Below the pieces are notes generated by a model. It was not told the DNA's origin. It ran no database searches and worked only from the letters and a program-made list of their open reading frames with translations. From Paractinoplanes ovalisporus (lineage in GTDB: Bacteria > Actinomycetota > Actinomycetes > Mycobacteriales > Micromonosporaceae): 64,000 nt of DNA. The position numbers were made by a program, and so were the translations under genes. The stretch covers positions 124,001-188,000 of the forward strand of contig NZ_JAENHP010000009.1 of the NCBI RefSeq assembly GCF_016834655.1, given 5' to 3'. How positions within the stretch are numbered: position 1 is the first letter of the stretch; every line of letters begins with the position of its first letter. Shown piece after piece: positions 24,038-32,665 of the stretch.

Positions 24038-24080
24038 GCACGGCGCTGCACAAAGACCTATCCGGAGCCGCCGCATGAGC
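24022..24080 (+). repeat. 18-bp direct repeat duplicating the nuoL stop / nuoM start junction
   Basis: CGGAGCCGCCGCATGAGC occurs at 24022-24039 and, without change, at 24063-24080 (offset 41). Each copy contains an ATGA stop/start overlap. The first is the real nuoL stop; the second holds the nuoM start. Confidence 0.93.
24034..24078 (+). CDS. Possible 14-codon coupling ORF between nuoL and nuoM
   Basis: ATG at 24034 overlaps the nuoL TGA. The frame encodes MSTALHKDLSGAAA and stops with a TGA (24076-24078) that itself overlaps the nuoM ATG at 24075. It exists only because the junction is duplicated. Ribosomes finishing nuoL could restart here and then on nuoM, so it may relay coupling. The peptide itself is unlikely to have a function. 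Translation is inferred. Confidence 0.35.
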   Translation: MSTALHKDLSGAAA

Positions 24081-25571
24081 GTGGCCCTGATCGCCGTCCT
24101 GCTGATCCCCGCGCTCGGCGCGGCCGTCCTCGCGCTCTTCCCGGCCGGGAAGGACCACGCCGCCCGCGTCACCGGCACGATCTTCGCCGCCGCCGCGCTG
24201 GTCCCGATCGTCGTGCTGCCCTTCGCCTGCAACGACACCTGGACGTCCTACTCGGTCAACCCTCTGGCCGTACGCCCGTGGGCCGAACTCGACGTCTCCT
24301 GGGTTCCCGCCCTGCGCCTCGACTTCCACCTCGGCGTCGACGGTGTGTCGTACCCGCTGGTGGCGCTCACCGGCCTGCTCACCCTGCTCTGTTGCGCGTA
24401 CACGGTCTGGCGCGTGCCGAGCGGGGGCTCCGGCCGTACGCTGATCGCTCTCTTGCTGGTCCTCGAGACCGGCATCCTGGGCACGTTCCTCGCTCTCGAC
24501 CTCATTCTGTTCTTCCTCTTCTTCGAGGTCGTCCTGCTTCCCATGTACGCGGTGATCGCGGGCTGGGGCGGCGAGGACCGACGGCGTGCGGCCCGCAAAT
24601 TCGTGCTCTACACGCTGTTCGGCTCGGTGTTGCTGCTGCTGGGCGTCGTCCTGGTCGCCGTCACCGCGGGCACCGGCGACCTGGTCCAGCTCACCGGCGG
24701 CGCCGGCCTGAGCCGATCCACCCAGTACGCGGCGTTCGCCCTGTTCGCCGTCGCGTTCGCGGTCAAGGCCCCGCTCTGGCCGCTGCACACCTGGCTGCCC
24801 GACGCGCACACCCAGGCCCCGACGGTCGGTTCGGTGATCCTGGCCGGCGTGCTGCTCAAGATGGGCACGTACGGCCTGATCCGCATCGGTGTCGGCGTGA
24901 CGCCCCAGGGTGCCGAGTGGGCCGCCCCCGTGCTCGGCATCCTCGCCGCCGCCGCGATCCTGGCCGGCGCGCTGATCTGCCTGCGCCAGACCGAGCTCAA
25001 ACGCCTGATCGCCTATTCGAGCGTCGGCCACATGGGATTCGTCCTGCTCGGCATCGCGACCCTGACCGCCACCGGCCTGCAGGCGGCGCTGCTCGGCAAC
25101 GTCGCCCACGGCCTGATCACCGGCCTGCTGTTCTTCCTGGCCGGCGCGATCAAGGACCGGGCGCACACCGGCGAGCTGGCCGACCTGGGTGGCCTGCGCG
25201 AGTCGGCGCCCCGGCTGGCCGCCCTGCTCGGCTTCGCCGCCATCGCATCGCTCGGCCTGCCCGGGCTGGCCGGCTTCTGGGGCGAGGCGTTCGCCGTGGT
25301 CGCGGCCGTCGAGCGGGGCGGCGGCCTCTGGGTCACGCTGGCCGTGCTGGCCGCGATCGGCGGCGCGCTCACCGCCGCGTACTTCCTGCGTCTGCTCCGC
25401 AAGGTCACTCATGGCCCCTCGAAGCAGACCGTGCCCGCCGAGATCTCCGGCGCCGAATGGCTGGCCTGGTCGCCGCTGGCCGCCCTGACCCTGGCCGTCG
25501 GCCTGGCGCCGACCCTGGTGCTGGCCGCGACGAGCGCTCCCGTGCGAGCCCTGACGGAGGCGTTCCGATGA
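24075..25571 (+). CDS. nuoM: NADH-quinone oxidoreductase subunit M
   Basis: A 498-residue antiporter-like subunit with about 14 helices. The key glutamate is in FFLFFEVVLLPMYAVIAGWG. The channel lysine region reads VKAPLWPLHTWLPDAHTQAP, and a further lysine lies in GVLLKMGTYGLIRI. Length and motifs match the family. The ATG at 24075 begins MSVALIAVLLIPALG. The upstream copy of the junction at 24034 is out of frame and cannot extend it. Its stop overlaps nuoN (ATGA). Confidence 0.95.
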   Translation: MSVALIAVLLIPALGAAVLALFPAGKDHAARVTGTIFAAAALVPIVVLPFACNDTWTSYSVNPLAVRPWAELDVSWVPALRLDFHLGVDGVSYPLVALTGLLTLLCCAYTVWRVPSGGSGRTLIALLLVLETGILGTFLALDLILFFLFFEVVLLPMYAVIAGWGGEDRRRAARKFVLYTLFGSVLLLLGVVLVAVTAGTGDLVQLTGGAGLSRSTQYAAFALFAVAFAVKAPLWPLHTWLPDAHTQAPTVGSVILAGVLLKMGTYGLIRIGVGVTPQGAEWAAPVLGILAAAAILAGALICLRQTELKRLIAYSSVGHMGFVLLGIATLTATGLQAALLGNVAHGLITGLLFFLAGAIKDRAHTGELADLGGLRESAPRLAALLGFAAIASLGLPGLAGFWGEAFAVVAAVERGGGLWVTLAVLAAIGGALTAAYFLRLLRKVTHGPSKQTVPAEISGAEWLAWSPLAALTLAVGLAPTLVLAATSAPVRALTEAFR

Positions 25572-27031
25572 AGGCCCAGGCCGTCGACCACATCTCACTG
25601 CTTCCCCTGTACGCCGCGGCCGGCACCGCCGTGCTGGTACTCCTGGCCGACCTGCTGGTGGGGCGCCGGGCCGCGGTTCTCGGTGCTCTCGGCGGCGGCG
25701 GTCTTGCCACGGCGGTCTGCGCGATCATCACCGGCTCCCGGGCCGGCACGTTCTGTTCCCCGGCCGGCGATGCCTGCTCGTGGGTGCCGAGCCCGCTGGC
25801 CGCCACCGCCGCGGTCGTCTTCGCCGCGCTGACGGTCGGCGTGCTGGCGTTGTCGGTTCCGGCGCTGCGACTGGGCACGGCACCGGTCGGGGAGTACTGC
25901 TTCCTGCTGGCCGCCTCGATGACCGGCGGCGTCGTGGTCGGTTACGCCGGCGACCTGATCACCCTGATCGTCGGCCTGGAGACCCTGACCCTGCCGCTCT
26001 ATCTGCTGGTGGGCCTGCGCCGGTTCGCGCCCGGCGAGAAGGTGACCACCTCGGCCGCTTCCGCCTCGGTCACGTTCTTCCTGATCAGCGTCGTCTCCAC
26101 GGCGATCGCCCTGCTGGGCGCGGCCCTGAACTACGCCGCCACCGGTGCCCTGCACTTCGACCGCCTGATCGACGGCGCCGGCCCGACCGCTCCCGTGGCC
26201 CAGGCCGGCGTGGCCCTGCTGGTGATCGGCCTGGCCTTCAAGGTCGCCGCCGTCCCCCTGCACGCCTGGGCCCCACCCACCTATGAGGGCGCCCCGCTGC
26301 CGGTGGCCGCCTACCTCTCCACGGCCTCCAAGCTGGGCGGTGTGCTGGCCCTGGCCGCGGTCGTGATCCGCCTCGACGCGGCCGCGCTGACCGCTTTCCT
26401 GGCCCTGCTGACCATGACGGTCGGCAACCTGGTGGCGCTGCGTCAGACCCGCATGGTCCGCCTGCTGGCCTGGTCCTCGATCGCCCAGGCGGGCTACATC
26501 CTGGCCCCGCTGGCCCTGGCCGCCGACGGCGTGCGGGCCGCCGCCGCGTACGCCGTCTTCTTCGTGATCCTCGAGTTCATCGCCTTCGGCGTGGTCGTGG
26601 CCCTGCGCCCACCCGGCACCGACGGCGGCGACATCACGTCCTACCGCGGCGCCGCCCGCCGTTCCCCCTGGCTGGGCGCCGCCCTGGTGCTGGCCCTGGC
26701 CGGCCTCGCGGGCCTGCCCCCGGGCCTGGCCGGCCTGTTCGCCAAGGTCACCATCGTCGACGCCCTGATCGACGGCGACCAGACCTGGCTGGCCGTGGTG
26801 GTGGCCCTGAACGCGGTGATCGCCCTGGCCTACTACGTCCGCGTGGCCGCGCTGCTCTACAGCACCCCACCACGCGTCGGCATCCCGGTGGCCGACCCCA
26901 CCCTCCTCGAGGCCGCCACCCACCCCCGCTTCCCGGTGACCCGCCCGGTCGCCGCCGCCCTCATCACCGCCGCCGCGGCCGCCGTCGTCCTGGGCTTCGC
27001 CCCCCAGCTACTCTTCGACGCCCTGTCCTGA
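25568..27031 (+). CDS. nuoN: NADH-quinone oxidoreductase subunit N
   Basis: A 487-residue antiporter-like subunit next to NuoK. The signature FKVAAVPLHAWAPPTYEGAP and AYLSTASKLGGVLALA, and the glutamate in LITLIVGLETLTLPLYLLVG, are all visible. The ATG overlaps the nuoM stop. The last 24 bases overlap the convergent carbohydrate kinase gene. It ends the nuo set, and no nuoE/F/G or nuoA/D genes follow. Confidence 0.94.
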   Translation: MKAQAVDHISLLPLYAAAGTAVLVLLADLLVGRRAAVLGALGGGGLATAVCAIITGSRAGTFCSPAGDACSWVPSPLAATAAVVFAALTVGVLALSVPALRLGTAPVGEYCFLLAASMTGGVVVGYAGDLITLIVGLETLTLPLYLLVGLRRFAPGEKVTTSAASASVTFFLISVVSTAIALLGAALNYAATGALHFDRLIDGAGPTAPVAQAGVALLVIGLAFKVAAVPLHAWAPPTYEGAPLPVAAYLSTASKLGGVLALAAVVIRLDAAALTAFLALLTMTVGNLVALRQTRMVRLLAWSSIAQAGYILAPLALAADGVRAAAAYAVFFVILEFIAFGVVVALRPPGTDGGDITSYRGAARRSPWLGAALVLALAGLAGLPPGLAGLFAKVTIVDALIDGDQTWLAVVVALNAVIALAYYVRVAALLYSTPPRVGIPVADPTLLEAATHPRFPVTRPVAAALITAAAAAVVLGFAPQLLFDALS

Positions 27032-27889
27032 CACCCGGAGGGCGTCGCGGGTGATCGGGTTGACCTCGGTGGCCGGGACCGTGCACGCGTGAGCGCCGGC
27101 AACCGCGCCGAACTCGAGGCAGCGCTCGACCGGCTCGCCGTTGAGGTGGCCGAAAAGGAAACCCGCCACGAACGCATCGCCGGCGCCGTTCGAGTCGACG
27201 ACCGGGGCCGGGGGAAGGGCGGCCGGGAAGCGGCGCACCACGCCGTCCATCAGGGCCCAGCCGCCCTCAGCGCCCGCCGTGGCCACCACGGTCCGGGCGT
27301 TCAGCGACCGCATCGCGGCCGGCGGATCGGGCAGGTTGACCGCGGACAGGAAGACGACGTCGGCGCCGTCGGCATAAGCGCGGTGGTACGGGTTCCGGCC
27401 GTCCCAGTCGTGCAGGTCGGTCGAGATCGTCAGGCCGGCCGCGCGCAACGCCGGGATCGCCGCGTCGCACGGCGCTGTGATGCAGACGTGGGCGTGCCGC
27501 GCACCCGCCGCCAGCGAAGCGACCAGATCGGCCGGGAACGGCGTCACCCTGGCGGAACGGCTCGTGTCGTAGAGCGACAACCGCCGCCCGTCCGGGCCGA
27601 CCAGGTTGACTGACCGCTTGGTCCCGGCCGGGGTCGTGACCGCCACGAACGGCACACCGGCCCGCTCGTGCAGATCGCGGACCAGCTGCCCCTCGACGTC
27701 GTCGCCGATCACGTCGAGGTGGGTGACCGGCACCCCCAGCGCGTGCAGTCCCAGCGCCACGAAGTCACCGGTCTGAGCCGCCCGCGTGTGCACCGACGGC
27801 ACGTGGACCGAGTCGCCCGACGGCAGAGGCAGTGACGGCACGTACGCCACGTGGTCGACCCCGGCGCCGCCCAGCACCAGGACTGTCAC
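27008..27889 (-). CDS. PfkB family carbohydrate kinase
   Basis: A 293-residue ribokinase-fold enzyme. The N-terminal glycine-rich VLVLGGAGVDHVAYVPSLPL binds sugar. The catalytic-base motif VDSNGAGDAFVAGFLFG is intact near the C terminus, with the aspartate of GAGD as general base. The sugar or nucleoside acceptor cannot be read from the sequence; ribokinase- or adenosine-kinase-like activity is possible. The GTG at 27889 overlaps the stop of the MOSC gene (GTGA), making it the third gene of a GNAT-MOSC-kinase operon. Its last codons overlap the 3' end of nuoN on the opposite strand. Confidence 0.87.
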   Translation of the reverse strand: MTVLVLGGAGVDHVAYVPSLPLPSGDSVHVPSVHTRAAQTGDFVALGLHALGVPVTHLDVIGDDVEGQLVRDLHERAGVPFVAVTTPAGTKRSVNLVGPDGRRLSLYDTSRSARVTPFPADLVASLAAGARHAHVCITAPCDAAIPALRAAGLTISTDLHDWDGRNPYHRAYADGADVVFLSAVNLPDPPAAMRSLNARTVVATAGAEGGWALMDGVVRRFPAALPPAPVVDSNGAGDAFVAGFLFGHLNGEPVERCLEFGAVAGAHACTVPATEVNPITRDALRVSGQGVEE

Positions 27890-28545
27890 AGGCGGCGCTC
27901 GATCTCGGACCGCAGGCCGGCCGGCAGCGCCTCCGCCTCGAGCAGGCGGGCCAGTTCCTCGGAGCGGTGCATGTAGATGTCGAAGGCCTCCGACACCCCG
28001 ATGCTGCGCGCCGGGCGGTGCACGATCGTGATGCCGTCGCCGGCGCGGAGCGGGCCGGGGGTGATCACGCGCAGGTAGGTGCCGGTGCGGGCCTCGCGCG
28101 CGAAGCGCTTCAGCCACTGCTTCTCACCCATCTTGGCCTGGAACGTCGAGCACGGGATGCGACCGAACGACGGCTGCAGTTCCAGCGTGTCGCCGACCCG
28201 CCAGACCTCGCCGATCTGCGTCTCGTTCAGGTCGAGGCCGACCGTGGTCATGTTCTCGCCGAACATGCCGGCGGGCAGCGACCGGCCCAGGGACGCCTCC
28301 CACCAGTCGTAGTCCTCGCGCGAGTACGCGTAGACCGCCTGGTCGTCGCCGCCGTGGTTCTTGATGTCGCCGATCGGGTCGCCCACCACGCCGCTGTGCA
28401 GGCCGGTCGTCTTCGGGCCGGGCGCGCGCACGTCGACCGCGTGCTCGACCGGCAGCTTGTCGATGCCGGTCATGCCGCCGCTGCGCTTGGCCGGGTTGGG
28501 CCGGGCGACGCCGACGTTCACCGAGAGCACCTTGCCGTCTGTCAT
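27886..28545 (-). CDS. MOSC domain-containing protein (YiiM-like)
   Basis: A 219-residue protein of the MOSC family (beta-barrel relatives of the Moco sulfurase C-terminal domain). YAYSREDYDWWEASLGRSLP and PAGMFGENMTTVGLDLNE are typical YiiM-type motifs, with the conserved cysteine in GRIPCSTFQAKMGEKQW. YiiM-type proteins bind molybdenum cofactor and reduce N-hydroxylated compounds. Here the role is inferred only from family. The ATG overlaps the GNAT gene stop and its own stop overlaps the kinase start, so the three genes are translationally coupled. Confidence 0.87.
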   Translation of the reverse strand: MTDGKVLSVNVGVARPNPAKRSGGMTGIDKLPVEHAVDVRAPGPKTTGLHSGVVGDPIGDIKNHGGDDQAVYAYSREDYDWWEASLGRSLPAGMFGENMTTVGLDLNETQIGEVWRVGDTLELQPSFGRIPCSTFQAKMGEKQWLKRFAREARTGTYLRVITPGPLRAGDGITIVHRPARSIGVSEAFDIYMHRSEELARLLEAEALPAGLRSEIERRL

Positions 28546-29387
28546 GCCGTGAACTCCACGATCACTCGATCTTCGACCGGGCGGTAGCCCAGCCGCTGAT
28601 ACAAAGCATTACTGGTCGGGTTGGCCAGATCTGTGTTGAGCACAACATCGCGTGCCCCGGAGTCGAGCGCGGCCTGGGTCGCGACCACGGTCACCGCCCC
28701 GCCGTAACCCCGCCCACGGCGTACCGGCGGCGTGTAGACGATCTGAACCCGAACCATGCCCGCCTCGGGTTGCGAGCACATCGCCATCGCCACCGGCTGA
28801 CCTCCGTCCTCCCAGAGCAGCACACCGCCGTACGCCACCCGGTCGTCGACGGCCGCGGCCGGGTCGGCGGGCCGCCGCTCACCGATCTCGTCGTGGAAGG
28901 CGAGCAGCCAGCCCTGGACGAGTCCGCTGTCTTCGGGCCTGGCGAAGCGGGCGTGCCCGGACGGCGGTTCCGGCGGGAAGATCAGGGACCCGAGCCGGTA
29001 GAGCCGGGTGCGCCGGACGATGTGGGTGCGCACCCCGGCCCGTCGCCGCCAGCCGGAGGCGAACCCGTCCACGGCGTCGGCCGGCAGGTTCGCCCCGGGC
29101 AGCGCATGCCCCTCCAGCGCCAGCACGGCGGCCGGCACGGCCCGGGGCGGCAGCTCGCTGAACATCACCGGGTGGGGCGGCGTCTGCACCAGCACCCCGG
29201 CGACCTGACCGGCGGGCGTGCTCCACCAGCCGAGGACCGGAGCTTTCGGCCCGTACGCGTAGGGGCCGCGTCTCTGGAGCGTCCCGACAACCGTCAGCAG
29301 GACGGTGTGCTCGATCGGGCGGGAGCGCAGGAAGTCGCCCGCGGTGGCGGCGAAGGTCTCGACGTCGTCGGTCAGCTGCCAGCTCAT
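28542..29387 (-). CDS. GNAT family N-acetyltransferase
   Basis: A 281-residue protein whose C-terminal half carries the acetyl-CoA-binding GNAT core: VYTPPVRRGRGYGGAVTVVA (P-loop-like RGRGYG motif) and the late motif NTDLANPTSNALYQRLGYRP. The N-terminal half is a degenerate GNAT-like domain, a tandem arrangement common in actinobacteria. The substrate is unknown. The ATG at 29387 begins MSWQLTDDVETFAA; an upstream in-frame start at 29447 is less likely. It heads the minus-strand operon with the MOSC and PfkB genes. Confidence 0.85.
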   Translation of the reverse strand: MSWQLTDDVETFAATAGDFLRSRPIEHTVLLTVVGTLQRRGPYAYGPKAPVLGWWSTPAGQVAGVLVQTPPHPVMFSELPPRAVPAAVLALEGHALPGANLPADAVDGFASGWRRRAGVRTHIVRRTRLYRLGSLIFPPEPPSGHARFARPEDSGLVQGWLLAFHDEIGERRPADPAAAVDDRVAYGGVLLWEDGGQPVAMAMCSQPEAGMVRVQIVYTPPVRRGRGYGGAVTVVATQAALDSGARDVVLNTDLANPTSNALYQRLGYRPVEDRVIVEFTA

Positions 29388-29434
29388 AGAGCGATCATGT
29401 CGTCGCGGTGAGTGAAACCGCGACCCCGTGCTGC

Positions 29435-30424
29435 CTAAAGCCCCCAAGCTTTCGCGATTCGGGCAAGAGTGTCCTGCCTGGTCGCAGGGTCATAAACCGT
29501 CCCGGCCAGCATCAGTTCCTGCGCGCCCGTGCGCGCGACCAGATCGTCGAGCGCCGCCACGACCTCGTCGGCCGTCCCGGCGTACTGCGTGCCGGGCAGG
29601 GCGGGGTCGAGGTCGACGTGTTCGGGCGCGACGATCGGCCCGAGGCGACCGGACCGCAGGCTCTGCACCATGACGCGGCTGGGCCCGGCCAGGAACTGGG
29701 CCTCGGAAGTCGTGTCGGCCGCGATCACCGAGGCACTGACCATCGCGTACGGCTGAGGGAAGCGCGGCGACGGCTGGAAACCGCTCCGGTAGAGGTCCAG
29801 GGCGTGATCCACGTCGGAGGTCGCCGCGAAGTGATATGCGTAACAGAAAGGAAGTCCGAGGGCGGCGGCAACCTGGGCCCCGTAGGTCGAGGAACCGAGC
29901 ATCCAGATCTCCGGATAGCTCTCGGTGACGGGCGTGGCGCGCAGCCGGGCGGCCGGGCCGGCGTCGATCCGGTCGTCGCCGAGGAGTGCCAGCACCGTCC
30001 GCAGATGGTCGGGAAACTGCTCGACCGTGAGATAGGGCGACACACCTCGCAAAGCGGCCGCCGTGGCCTGATCAGTTCCGGGCGCGCGACCGATGCCGAG
30101 GTCGATACGTCCCGGATGCAGCGCTTCGAGAATGGCGAACTGCTCGGCGACCACGAACGGCATGTGATTGGGCAGCATCACGCCACCCGATCCGACCCGG
30201 ATCGTTCTGGTTTGTGCGGCCACGGAAGCCATCAGGACGGGAGGCGTCGTCGAAGCTACGGCAGGCATGTTGTGGTGCTCTGCTACCCAGAACCTTCGGT
30301 ATCCGAGCTCGTCGGCGGTGCGTGCGATCGCGATCGTGCCGCGCAGAGCATCGGCGCTCGAGTGCCCTTCACGGACCGTGGCCAGGTCAAGAACGGACAG
30401 TGGAACACGATCGGTCAAGGTCAC
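29435..30424 (-). CDS. LLM class flavin-dependent oxidoreductase (MsnO8-type)
   Basis: A 329-residue luciferase-like monooxygenase homologue with a TIM-barrel fold that uses reduced FMN or F420. Characteristic segments are RFWVAEHHNMPAVASTTPPV, IRVGSGGVMLPNHMP and VAEQFAILEALHPGRIDLGI followed by GRAPGTD. The segment PEIWMLGSSTYGAQVAAALG is typical of the MsnO8 subgroup. The GTG at 30424 gives a normal N terminus. It stands alone, divergent from the acyltransferase, with a promoter region of about 69 bases between them. The substrate cannot be inferred. Confidence 0.9.
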   Translation of the reverse strand: MTLTDRVPLSVLDLATVREGHSSADALRGTIAIARTADELGYRRFWVAEHHNMPAVASTTPPVLMASVAAQTRTIRVGSGGVMLPNHMPFVVAEQFAILEALHPGRIDLGIGRAPGTDQATAAALRGVSPYLTVEQFPDHLRTVLALLGDDRIDAGPAARLRATPVTESYPEIWMLGSSTYGAQVAAALGLPFCYAYHFAATSDVDHALDLYRSGFQPSPRFPQPYAMVSASVIAADTTSEAQFLAGPSRVMVQSLRSGRLGPIVAPEHVDLDPALPGTQYAGTADEVVAALDDLVARTGAQELMLAGTVYDPATRQDTLARIAKAWGL

Positions 30425-30493
30425 ATTTCGACCCTAGCGCGGACCAGTTCAGGTGGAGCTGGGCCCAGCTGATGAGTATCTTGTGCGGCGACC

Positions 30494-32659
30494 ATGAATT
30501 ATTCAGTCCATACCCCCATCGTCGGCCAGCGGCCTCCGTCCTCGACCGAGGATGGGCAGGGCTCCTCGGCGCCTCCGGCGACCCCGCGTGCCTCGGGGCC
30601 GCACATCGGGTTCCGGCCCGACATCGAAGGCCTTCGTGCCATCGCGGTCGTCCTCGTGGTGCTCAGCCACGCCGGGATCAGCACCTTCGCCGGCGGTTAT
30701 GTCGGTGTGGACGTCTTCTTCGTGATCTCCGGCTTCCTGATCACGACGCTGCTGCTCAAGGAGCTCGGTAAGACCGGCACGATCTCGCTGCCCGGCTTCT
30801 ATGCCCGGCGCGCGATCCGCCTGCTGCCGGTCTCGACCGTGGTGGTCGTCGCCACCGTGGTCGCGGCCTGGCTGTGGCTGCCGGCCACCCGCTTCAAATC
30901 GATCTCGCTGGACGCCCTGTTCAGCACGTTCTACGGGATCAACTGGCGGCTCGCGTACGAGGGCACCGACTACCTCAACGCCACCGCCGCGCCCTCTCCG
31001 CTGCAGCACCTCTGGTCGCTCGCGGTCGAGGAGCAGTTCTACCTGATCTGGCCGTTGCTGCTGCTCGTCGTCTGGGCCGGGCGCCGGGCCAACCGGCGGG
31101 CCCTGTTCGCGCTGAGCGCCCTGGTCGTGGTCTCGCTCGTGGTCAGCATCCAGCAGACCGCCAGTGCCGCGCCGTGGGCCTACTTCGGCTCGCACACCCG
31201 CGCCTGGGAGCTGGGCATCGGCGCGCTCGTCGCGGTGGGGGCGGGCTTCCTCCGCCGTACGCCGAAAGCCCTGGCCGCCGTGCTCACCTGGGGCGGCCTG
31301 GTCGCGGTGGTCATCGCCGCCGTCACCTACGACGAGTCGACCGCCTTCCCCGGCTACATGGCCCTGCTGCCCGTCCTCGGCACCGCCGCGGTGATCGCCG
31401 GTGGCACGAGCGCCGAGGGGTGGGGCGCGGGCCGGCTCATCGGCACCGGCCCGTTCCGGTTCATCGGCAAGCTCTCGTACGGCTGGTACCTGTGGCACTG
31501 GCCGGTCCTGATGATCTGGCCGGCCGCGTTCTCGCGCGACCCCAGCATCAAGAGCAACCTGGTCTTCGCGGTCGCCGCGCTCGGCCTGGCCTGGGTCACC
31601 TACCACACGGTCGAGAACCCGGTCCGGATGCGGCCCTACCTGCGCGACCGCGCCCGCCGCGGCCTGACCCTGGGCCTGGTCCTGTCGGCCTCGGTGGCCG
31701 GCTTCGCGCTGATCATCGGCCAGTTCACGCCGCCGCTGCCGGCCGGCCCGGCCGCCCCCGACACGCAGGCCGAGATCGCGAACGCGGCCGACCCGCAGGC
31801 CCGCATGACCGAGCTGATCACCGCCTCGATCGGCGGGGCCAAGCTGCCGAAGAACCTGACGCCGGCCGTGCCCGACGCGGGCGCGCAGAGCCCGCAGATC
31901 TACGACGACCAGTGCCACTTCAACTACACGCAGGTCAATCAGAACAAGGAATGCGTGTACGGCGATCCGGCCGGCGCCAAGACCATGTACCTGATCGGCG
32001 ACTCGCACGCCGCGCACTGGTTCCCGGCCGTCGACGACGTCGCCAAGAGCCAGGGCTGGCGGCTGGTGGCGCTGACCAAGGCGGCCTGCCAGCTGCCGCA
32101 GGTGCTCACGTTCAACTCGGCGCTCAAGCGGCCCTACACCGAGTGCATCACCTGGCGTGACCAGATCATCCAGCGGGTCGCCGACGCCAAGCCCGACCTG
32201 GTCGTGATGGCCTCCAACGACCTCGACAACGGCGGCATCATCCTCGACAGCGGCGAGACCGTCGAGCGCACCGGGCTCGAGGACGACCCGATCTGGGTGC
32301 AGCGCTGGCAGCAGACCTGGGACAAGCTCGACGGCATCCCCAAGGTGCTGCTGCAGGACACGCCGTGGCCGGCCGAGGACGCGCCCGAGTGCGCGGCGGT
32401 GAACGCCCGCCGGCTCGCGAAGTGTGACCGGACCGTCACCAAGGCGATCGCCGAGAAGAACCGGCGTCAGCTCGTCGCCGAGGCCGCCCGCGCCGACAAG
32501 ATCCGCGTGATCGACCCGACGCCGTGGTTCTGCAACGCCACCAAGTGCCCGATCGTGGTCGGCAACGTGCTGGTCTACAAGGACAACAGCCATATGACGC
32601 TCGCGTACGCCCACGCGATCGCCCCGCTGCTCAACCGGGCGCTCTTCCCGGCCTCGTAG
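30494..32659 (+). CDS. OafA/YrhL-type acyltransferase with C-terminal SGNH domain
   Basis: A 721-residue membrane protein. Residues 40-420 form an acyltransferase_3 domain of about ten helices with RPDIEGLRAIAVVLVVLSHA (catalytic histidine region), GYVGVDVFFVISGFLITTLL and LQHLWSLAVEEQFYLIWPLL. A C-terminal extracellular SGNH hydrolase-like domain (about residues 480-721) begins MYLIGDSHAAHWFPAVDDVA and ends near DNSHMTLAYA, the Ser and Asp/His blocks of that fold. Such proteins O-acetylate cell-surface polysaccharides or glycolipids. The N terminus before residue 35 is Ser/Pro-rich. It is a single-gene unit with the convergent DUF1707 gene 6 bases past its stop. Confidence 0.92.
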   Translation: MNYSVHTPIVGQRPPSSTEDGQGSSAPPATPRASGPHIGFRPDIEGLRAIAVVLVVLSHAGISTFAGGYVGVDVFFVISGFLITTLLLKELGKTGTISLPGFYARRAIRLLPVSTVVVVATVVAAWLWLPATRFKSISLDALFSTFYGINWRLAYEGTDYLNATAAPSPLQHLWSLAVEEQFYLIWPLLLLVVWAGRRANRRALFALSALVVVSLVVSIQQTASAAPWAYFGSHTRAWELGIGALVAVGAGFLRRTPKALAAVLTWGGLVAVVIAAVTYDESTAFPGYMALLPVLGTAAVIAGGTSAEGWGAGRLIGTGPFRFIGKLSYGWYLWHWPVLMIWPAAFSRDPSIKSNLVFAVAALGLAWVTYHTVENPVRMRPYLRDRARRGLTLGLVLSASVAGFALIIGQFTPPLPAGPAAPDTQAEIANAADPQARMTELITASIGGAKLPKNLTPAVPDAGAQSPQIYDDQCHFNYTQVNQNKECVYGDPAGAKTMYLIGDSHAAHWFPAVDDVAKSQGWRLVALTKAACQLPQVLTFNSALKRPYTECITWRDQIIQRVADAKPDLVVMASNDLDNGGIILDSGETVERTGLEDDPIWVQRWQQTWDKLDGIPKVLLQDTPWPAEDAPECAAVNARRLAKCDRTVTKAIAEKNRRQLVAEAARADKIRVIDPTPWFCNATKCPIVVGNVLVYKDNSHMTLAYAHAIAPLLNRALFPAS

Positions 32660-32665
32660 ACGCCG

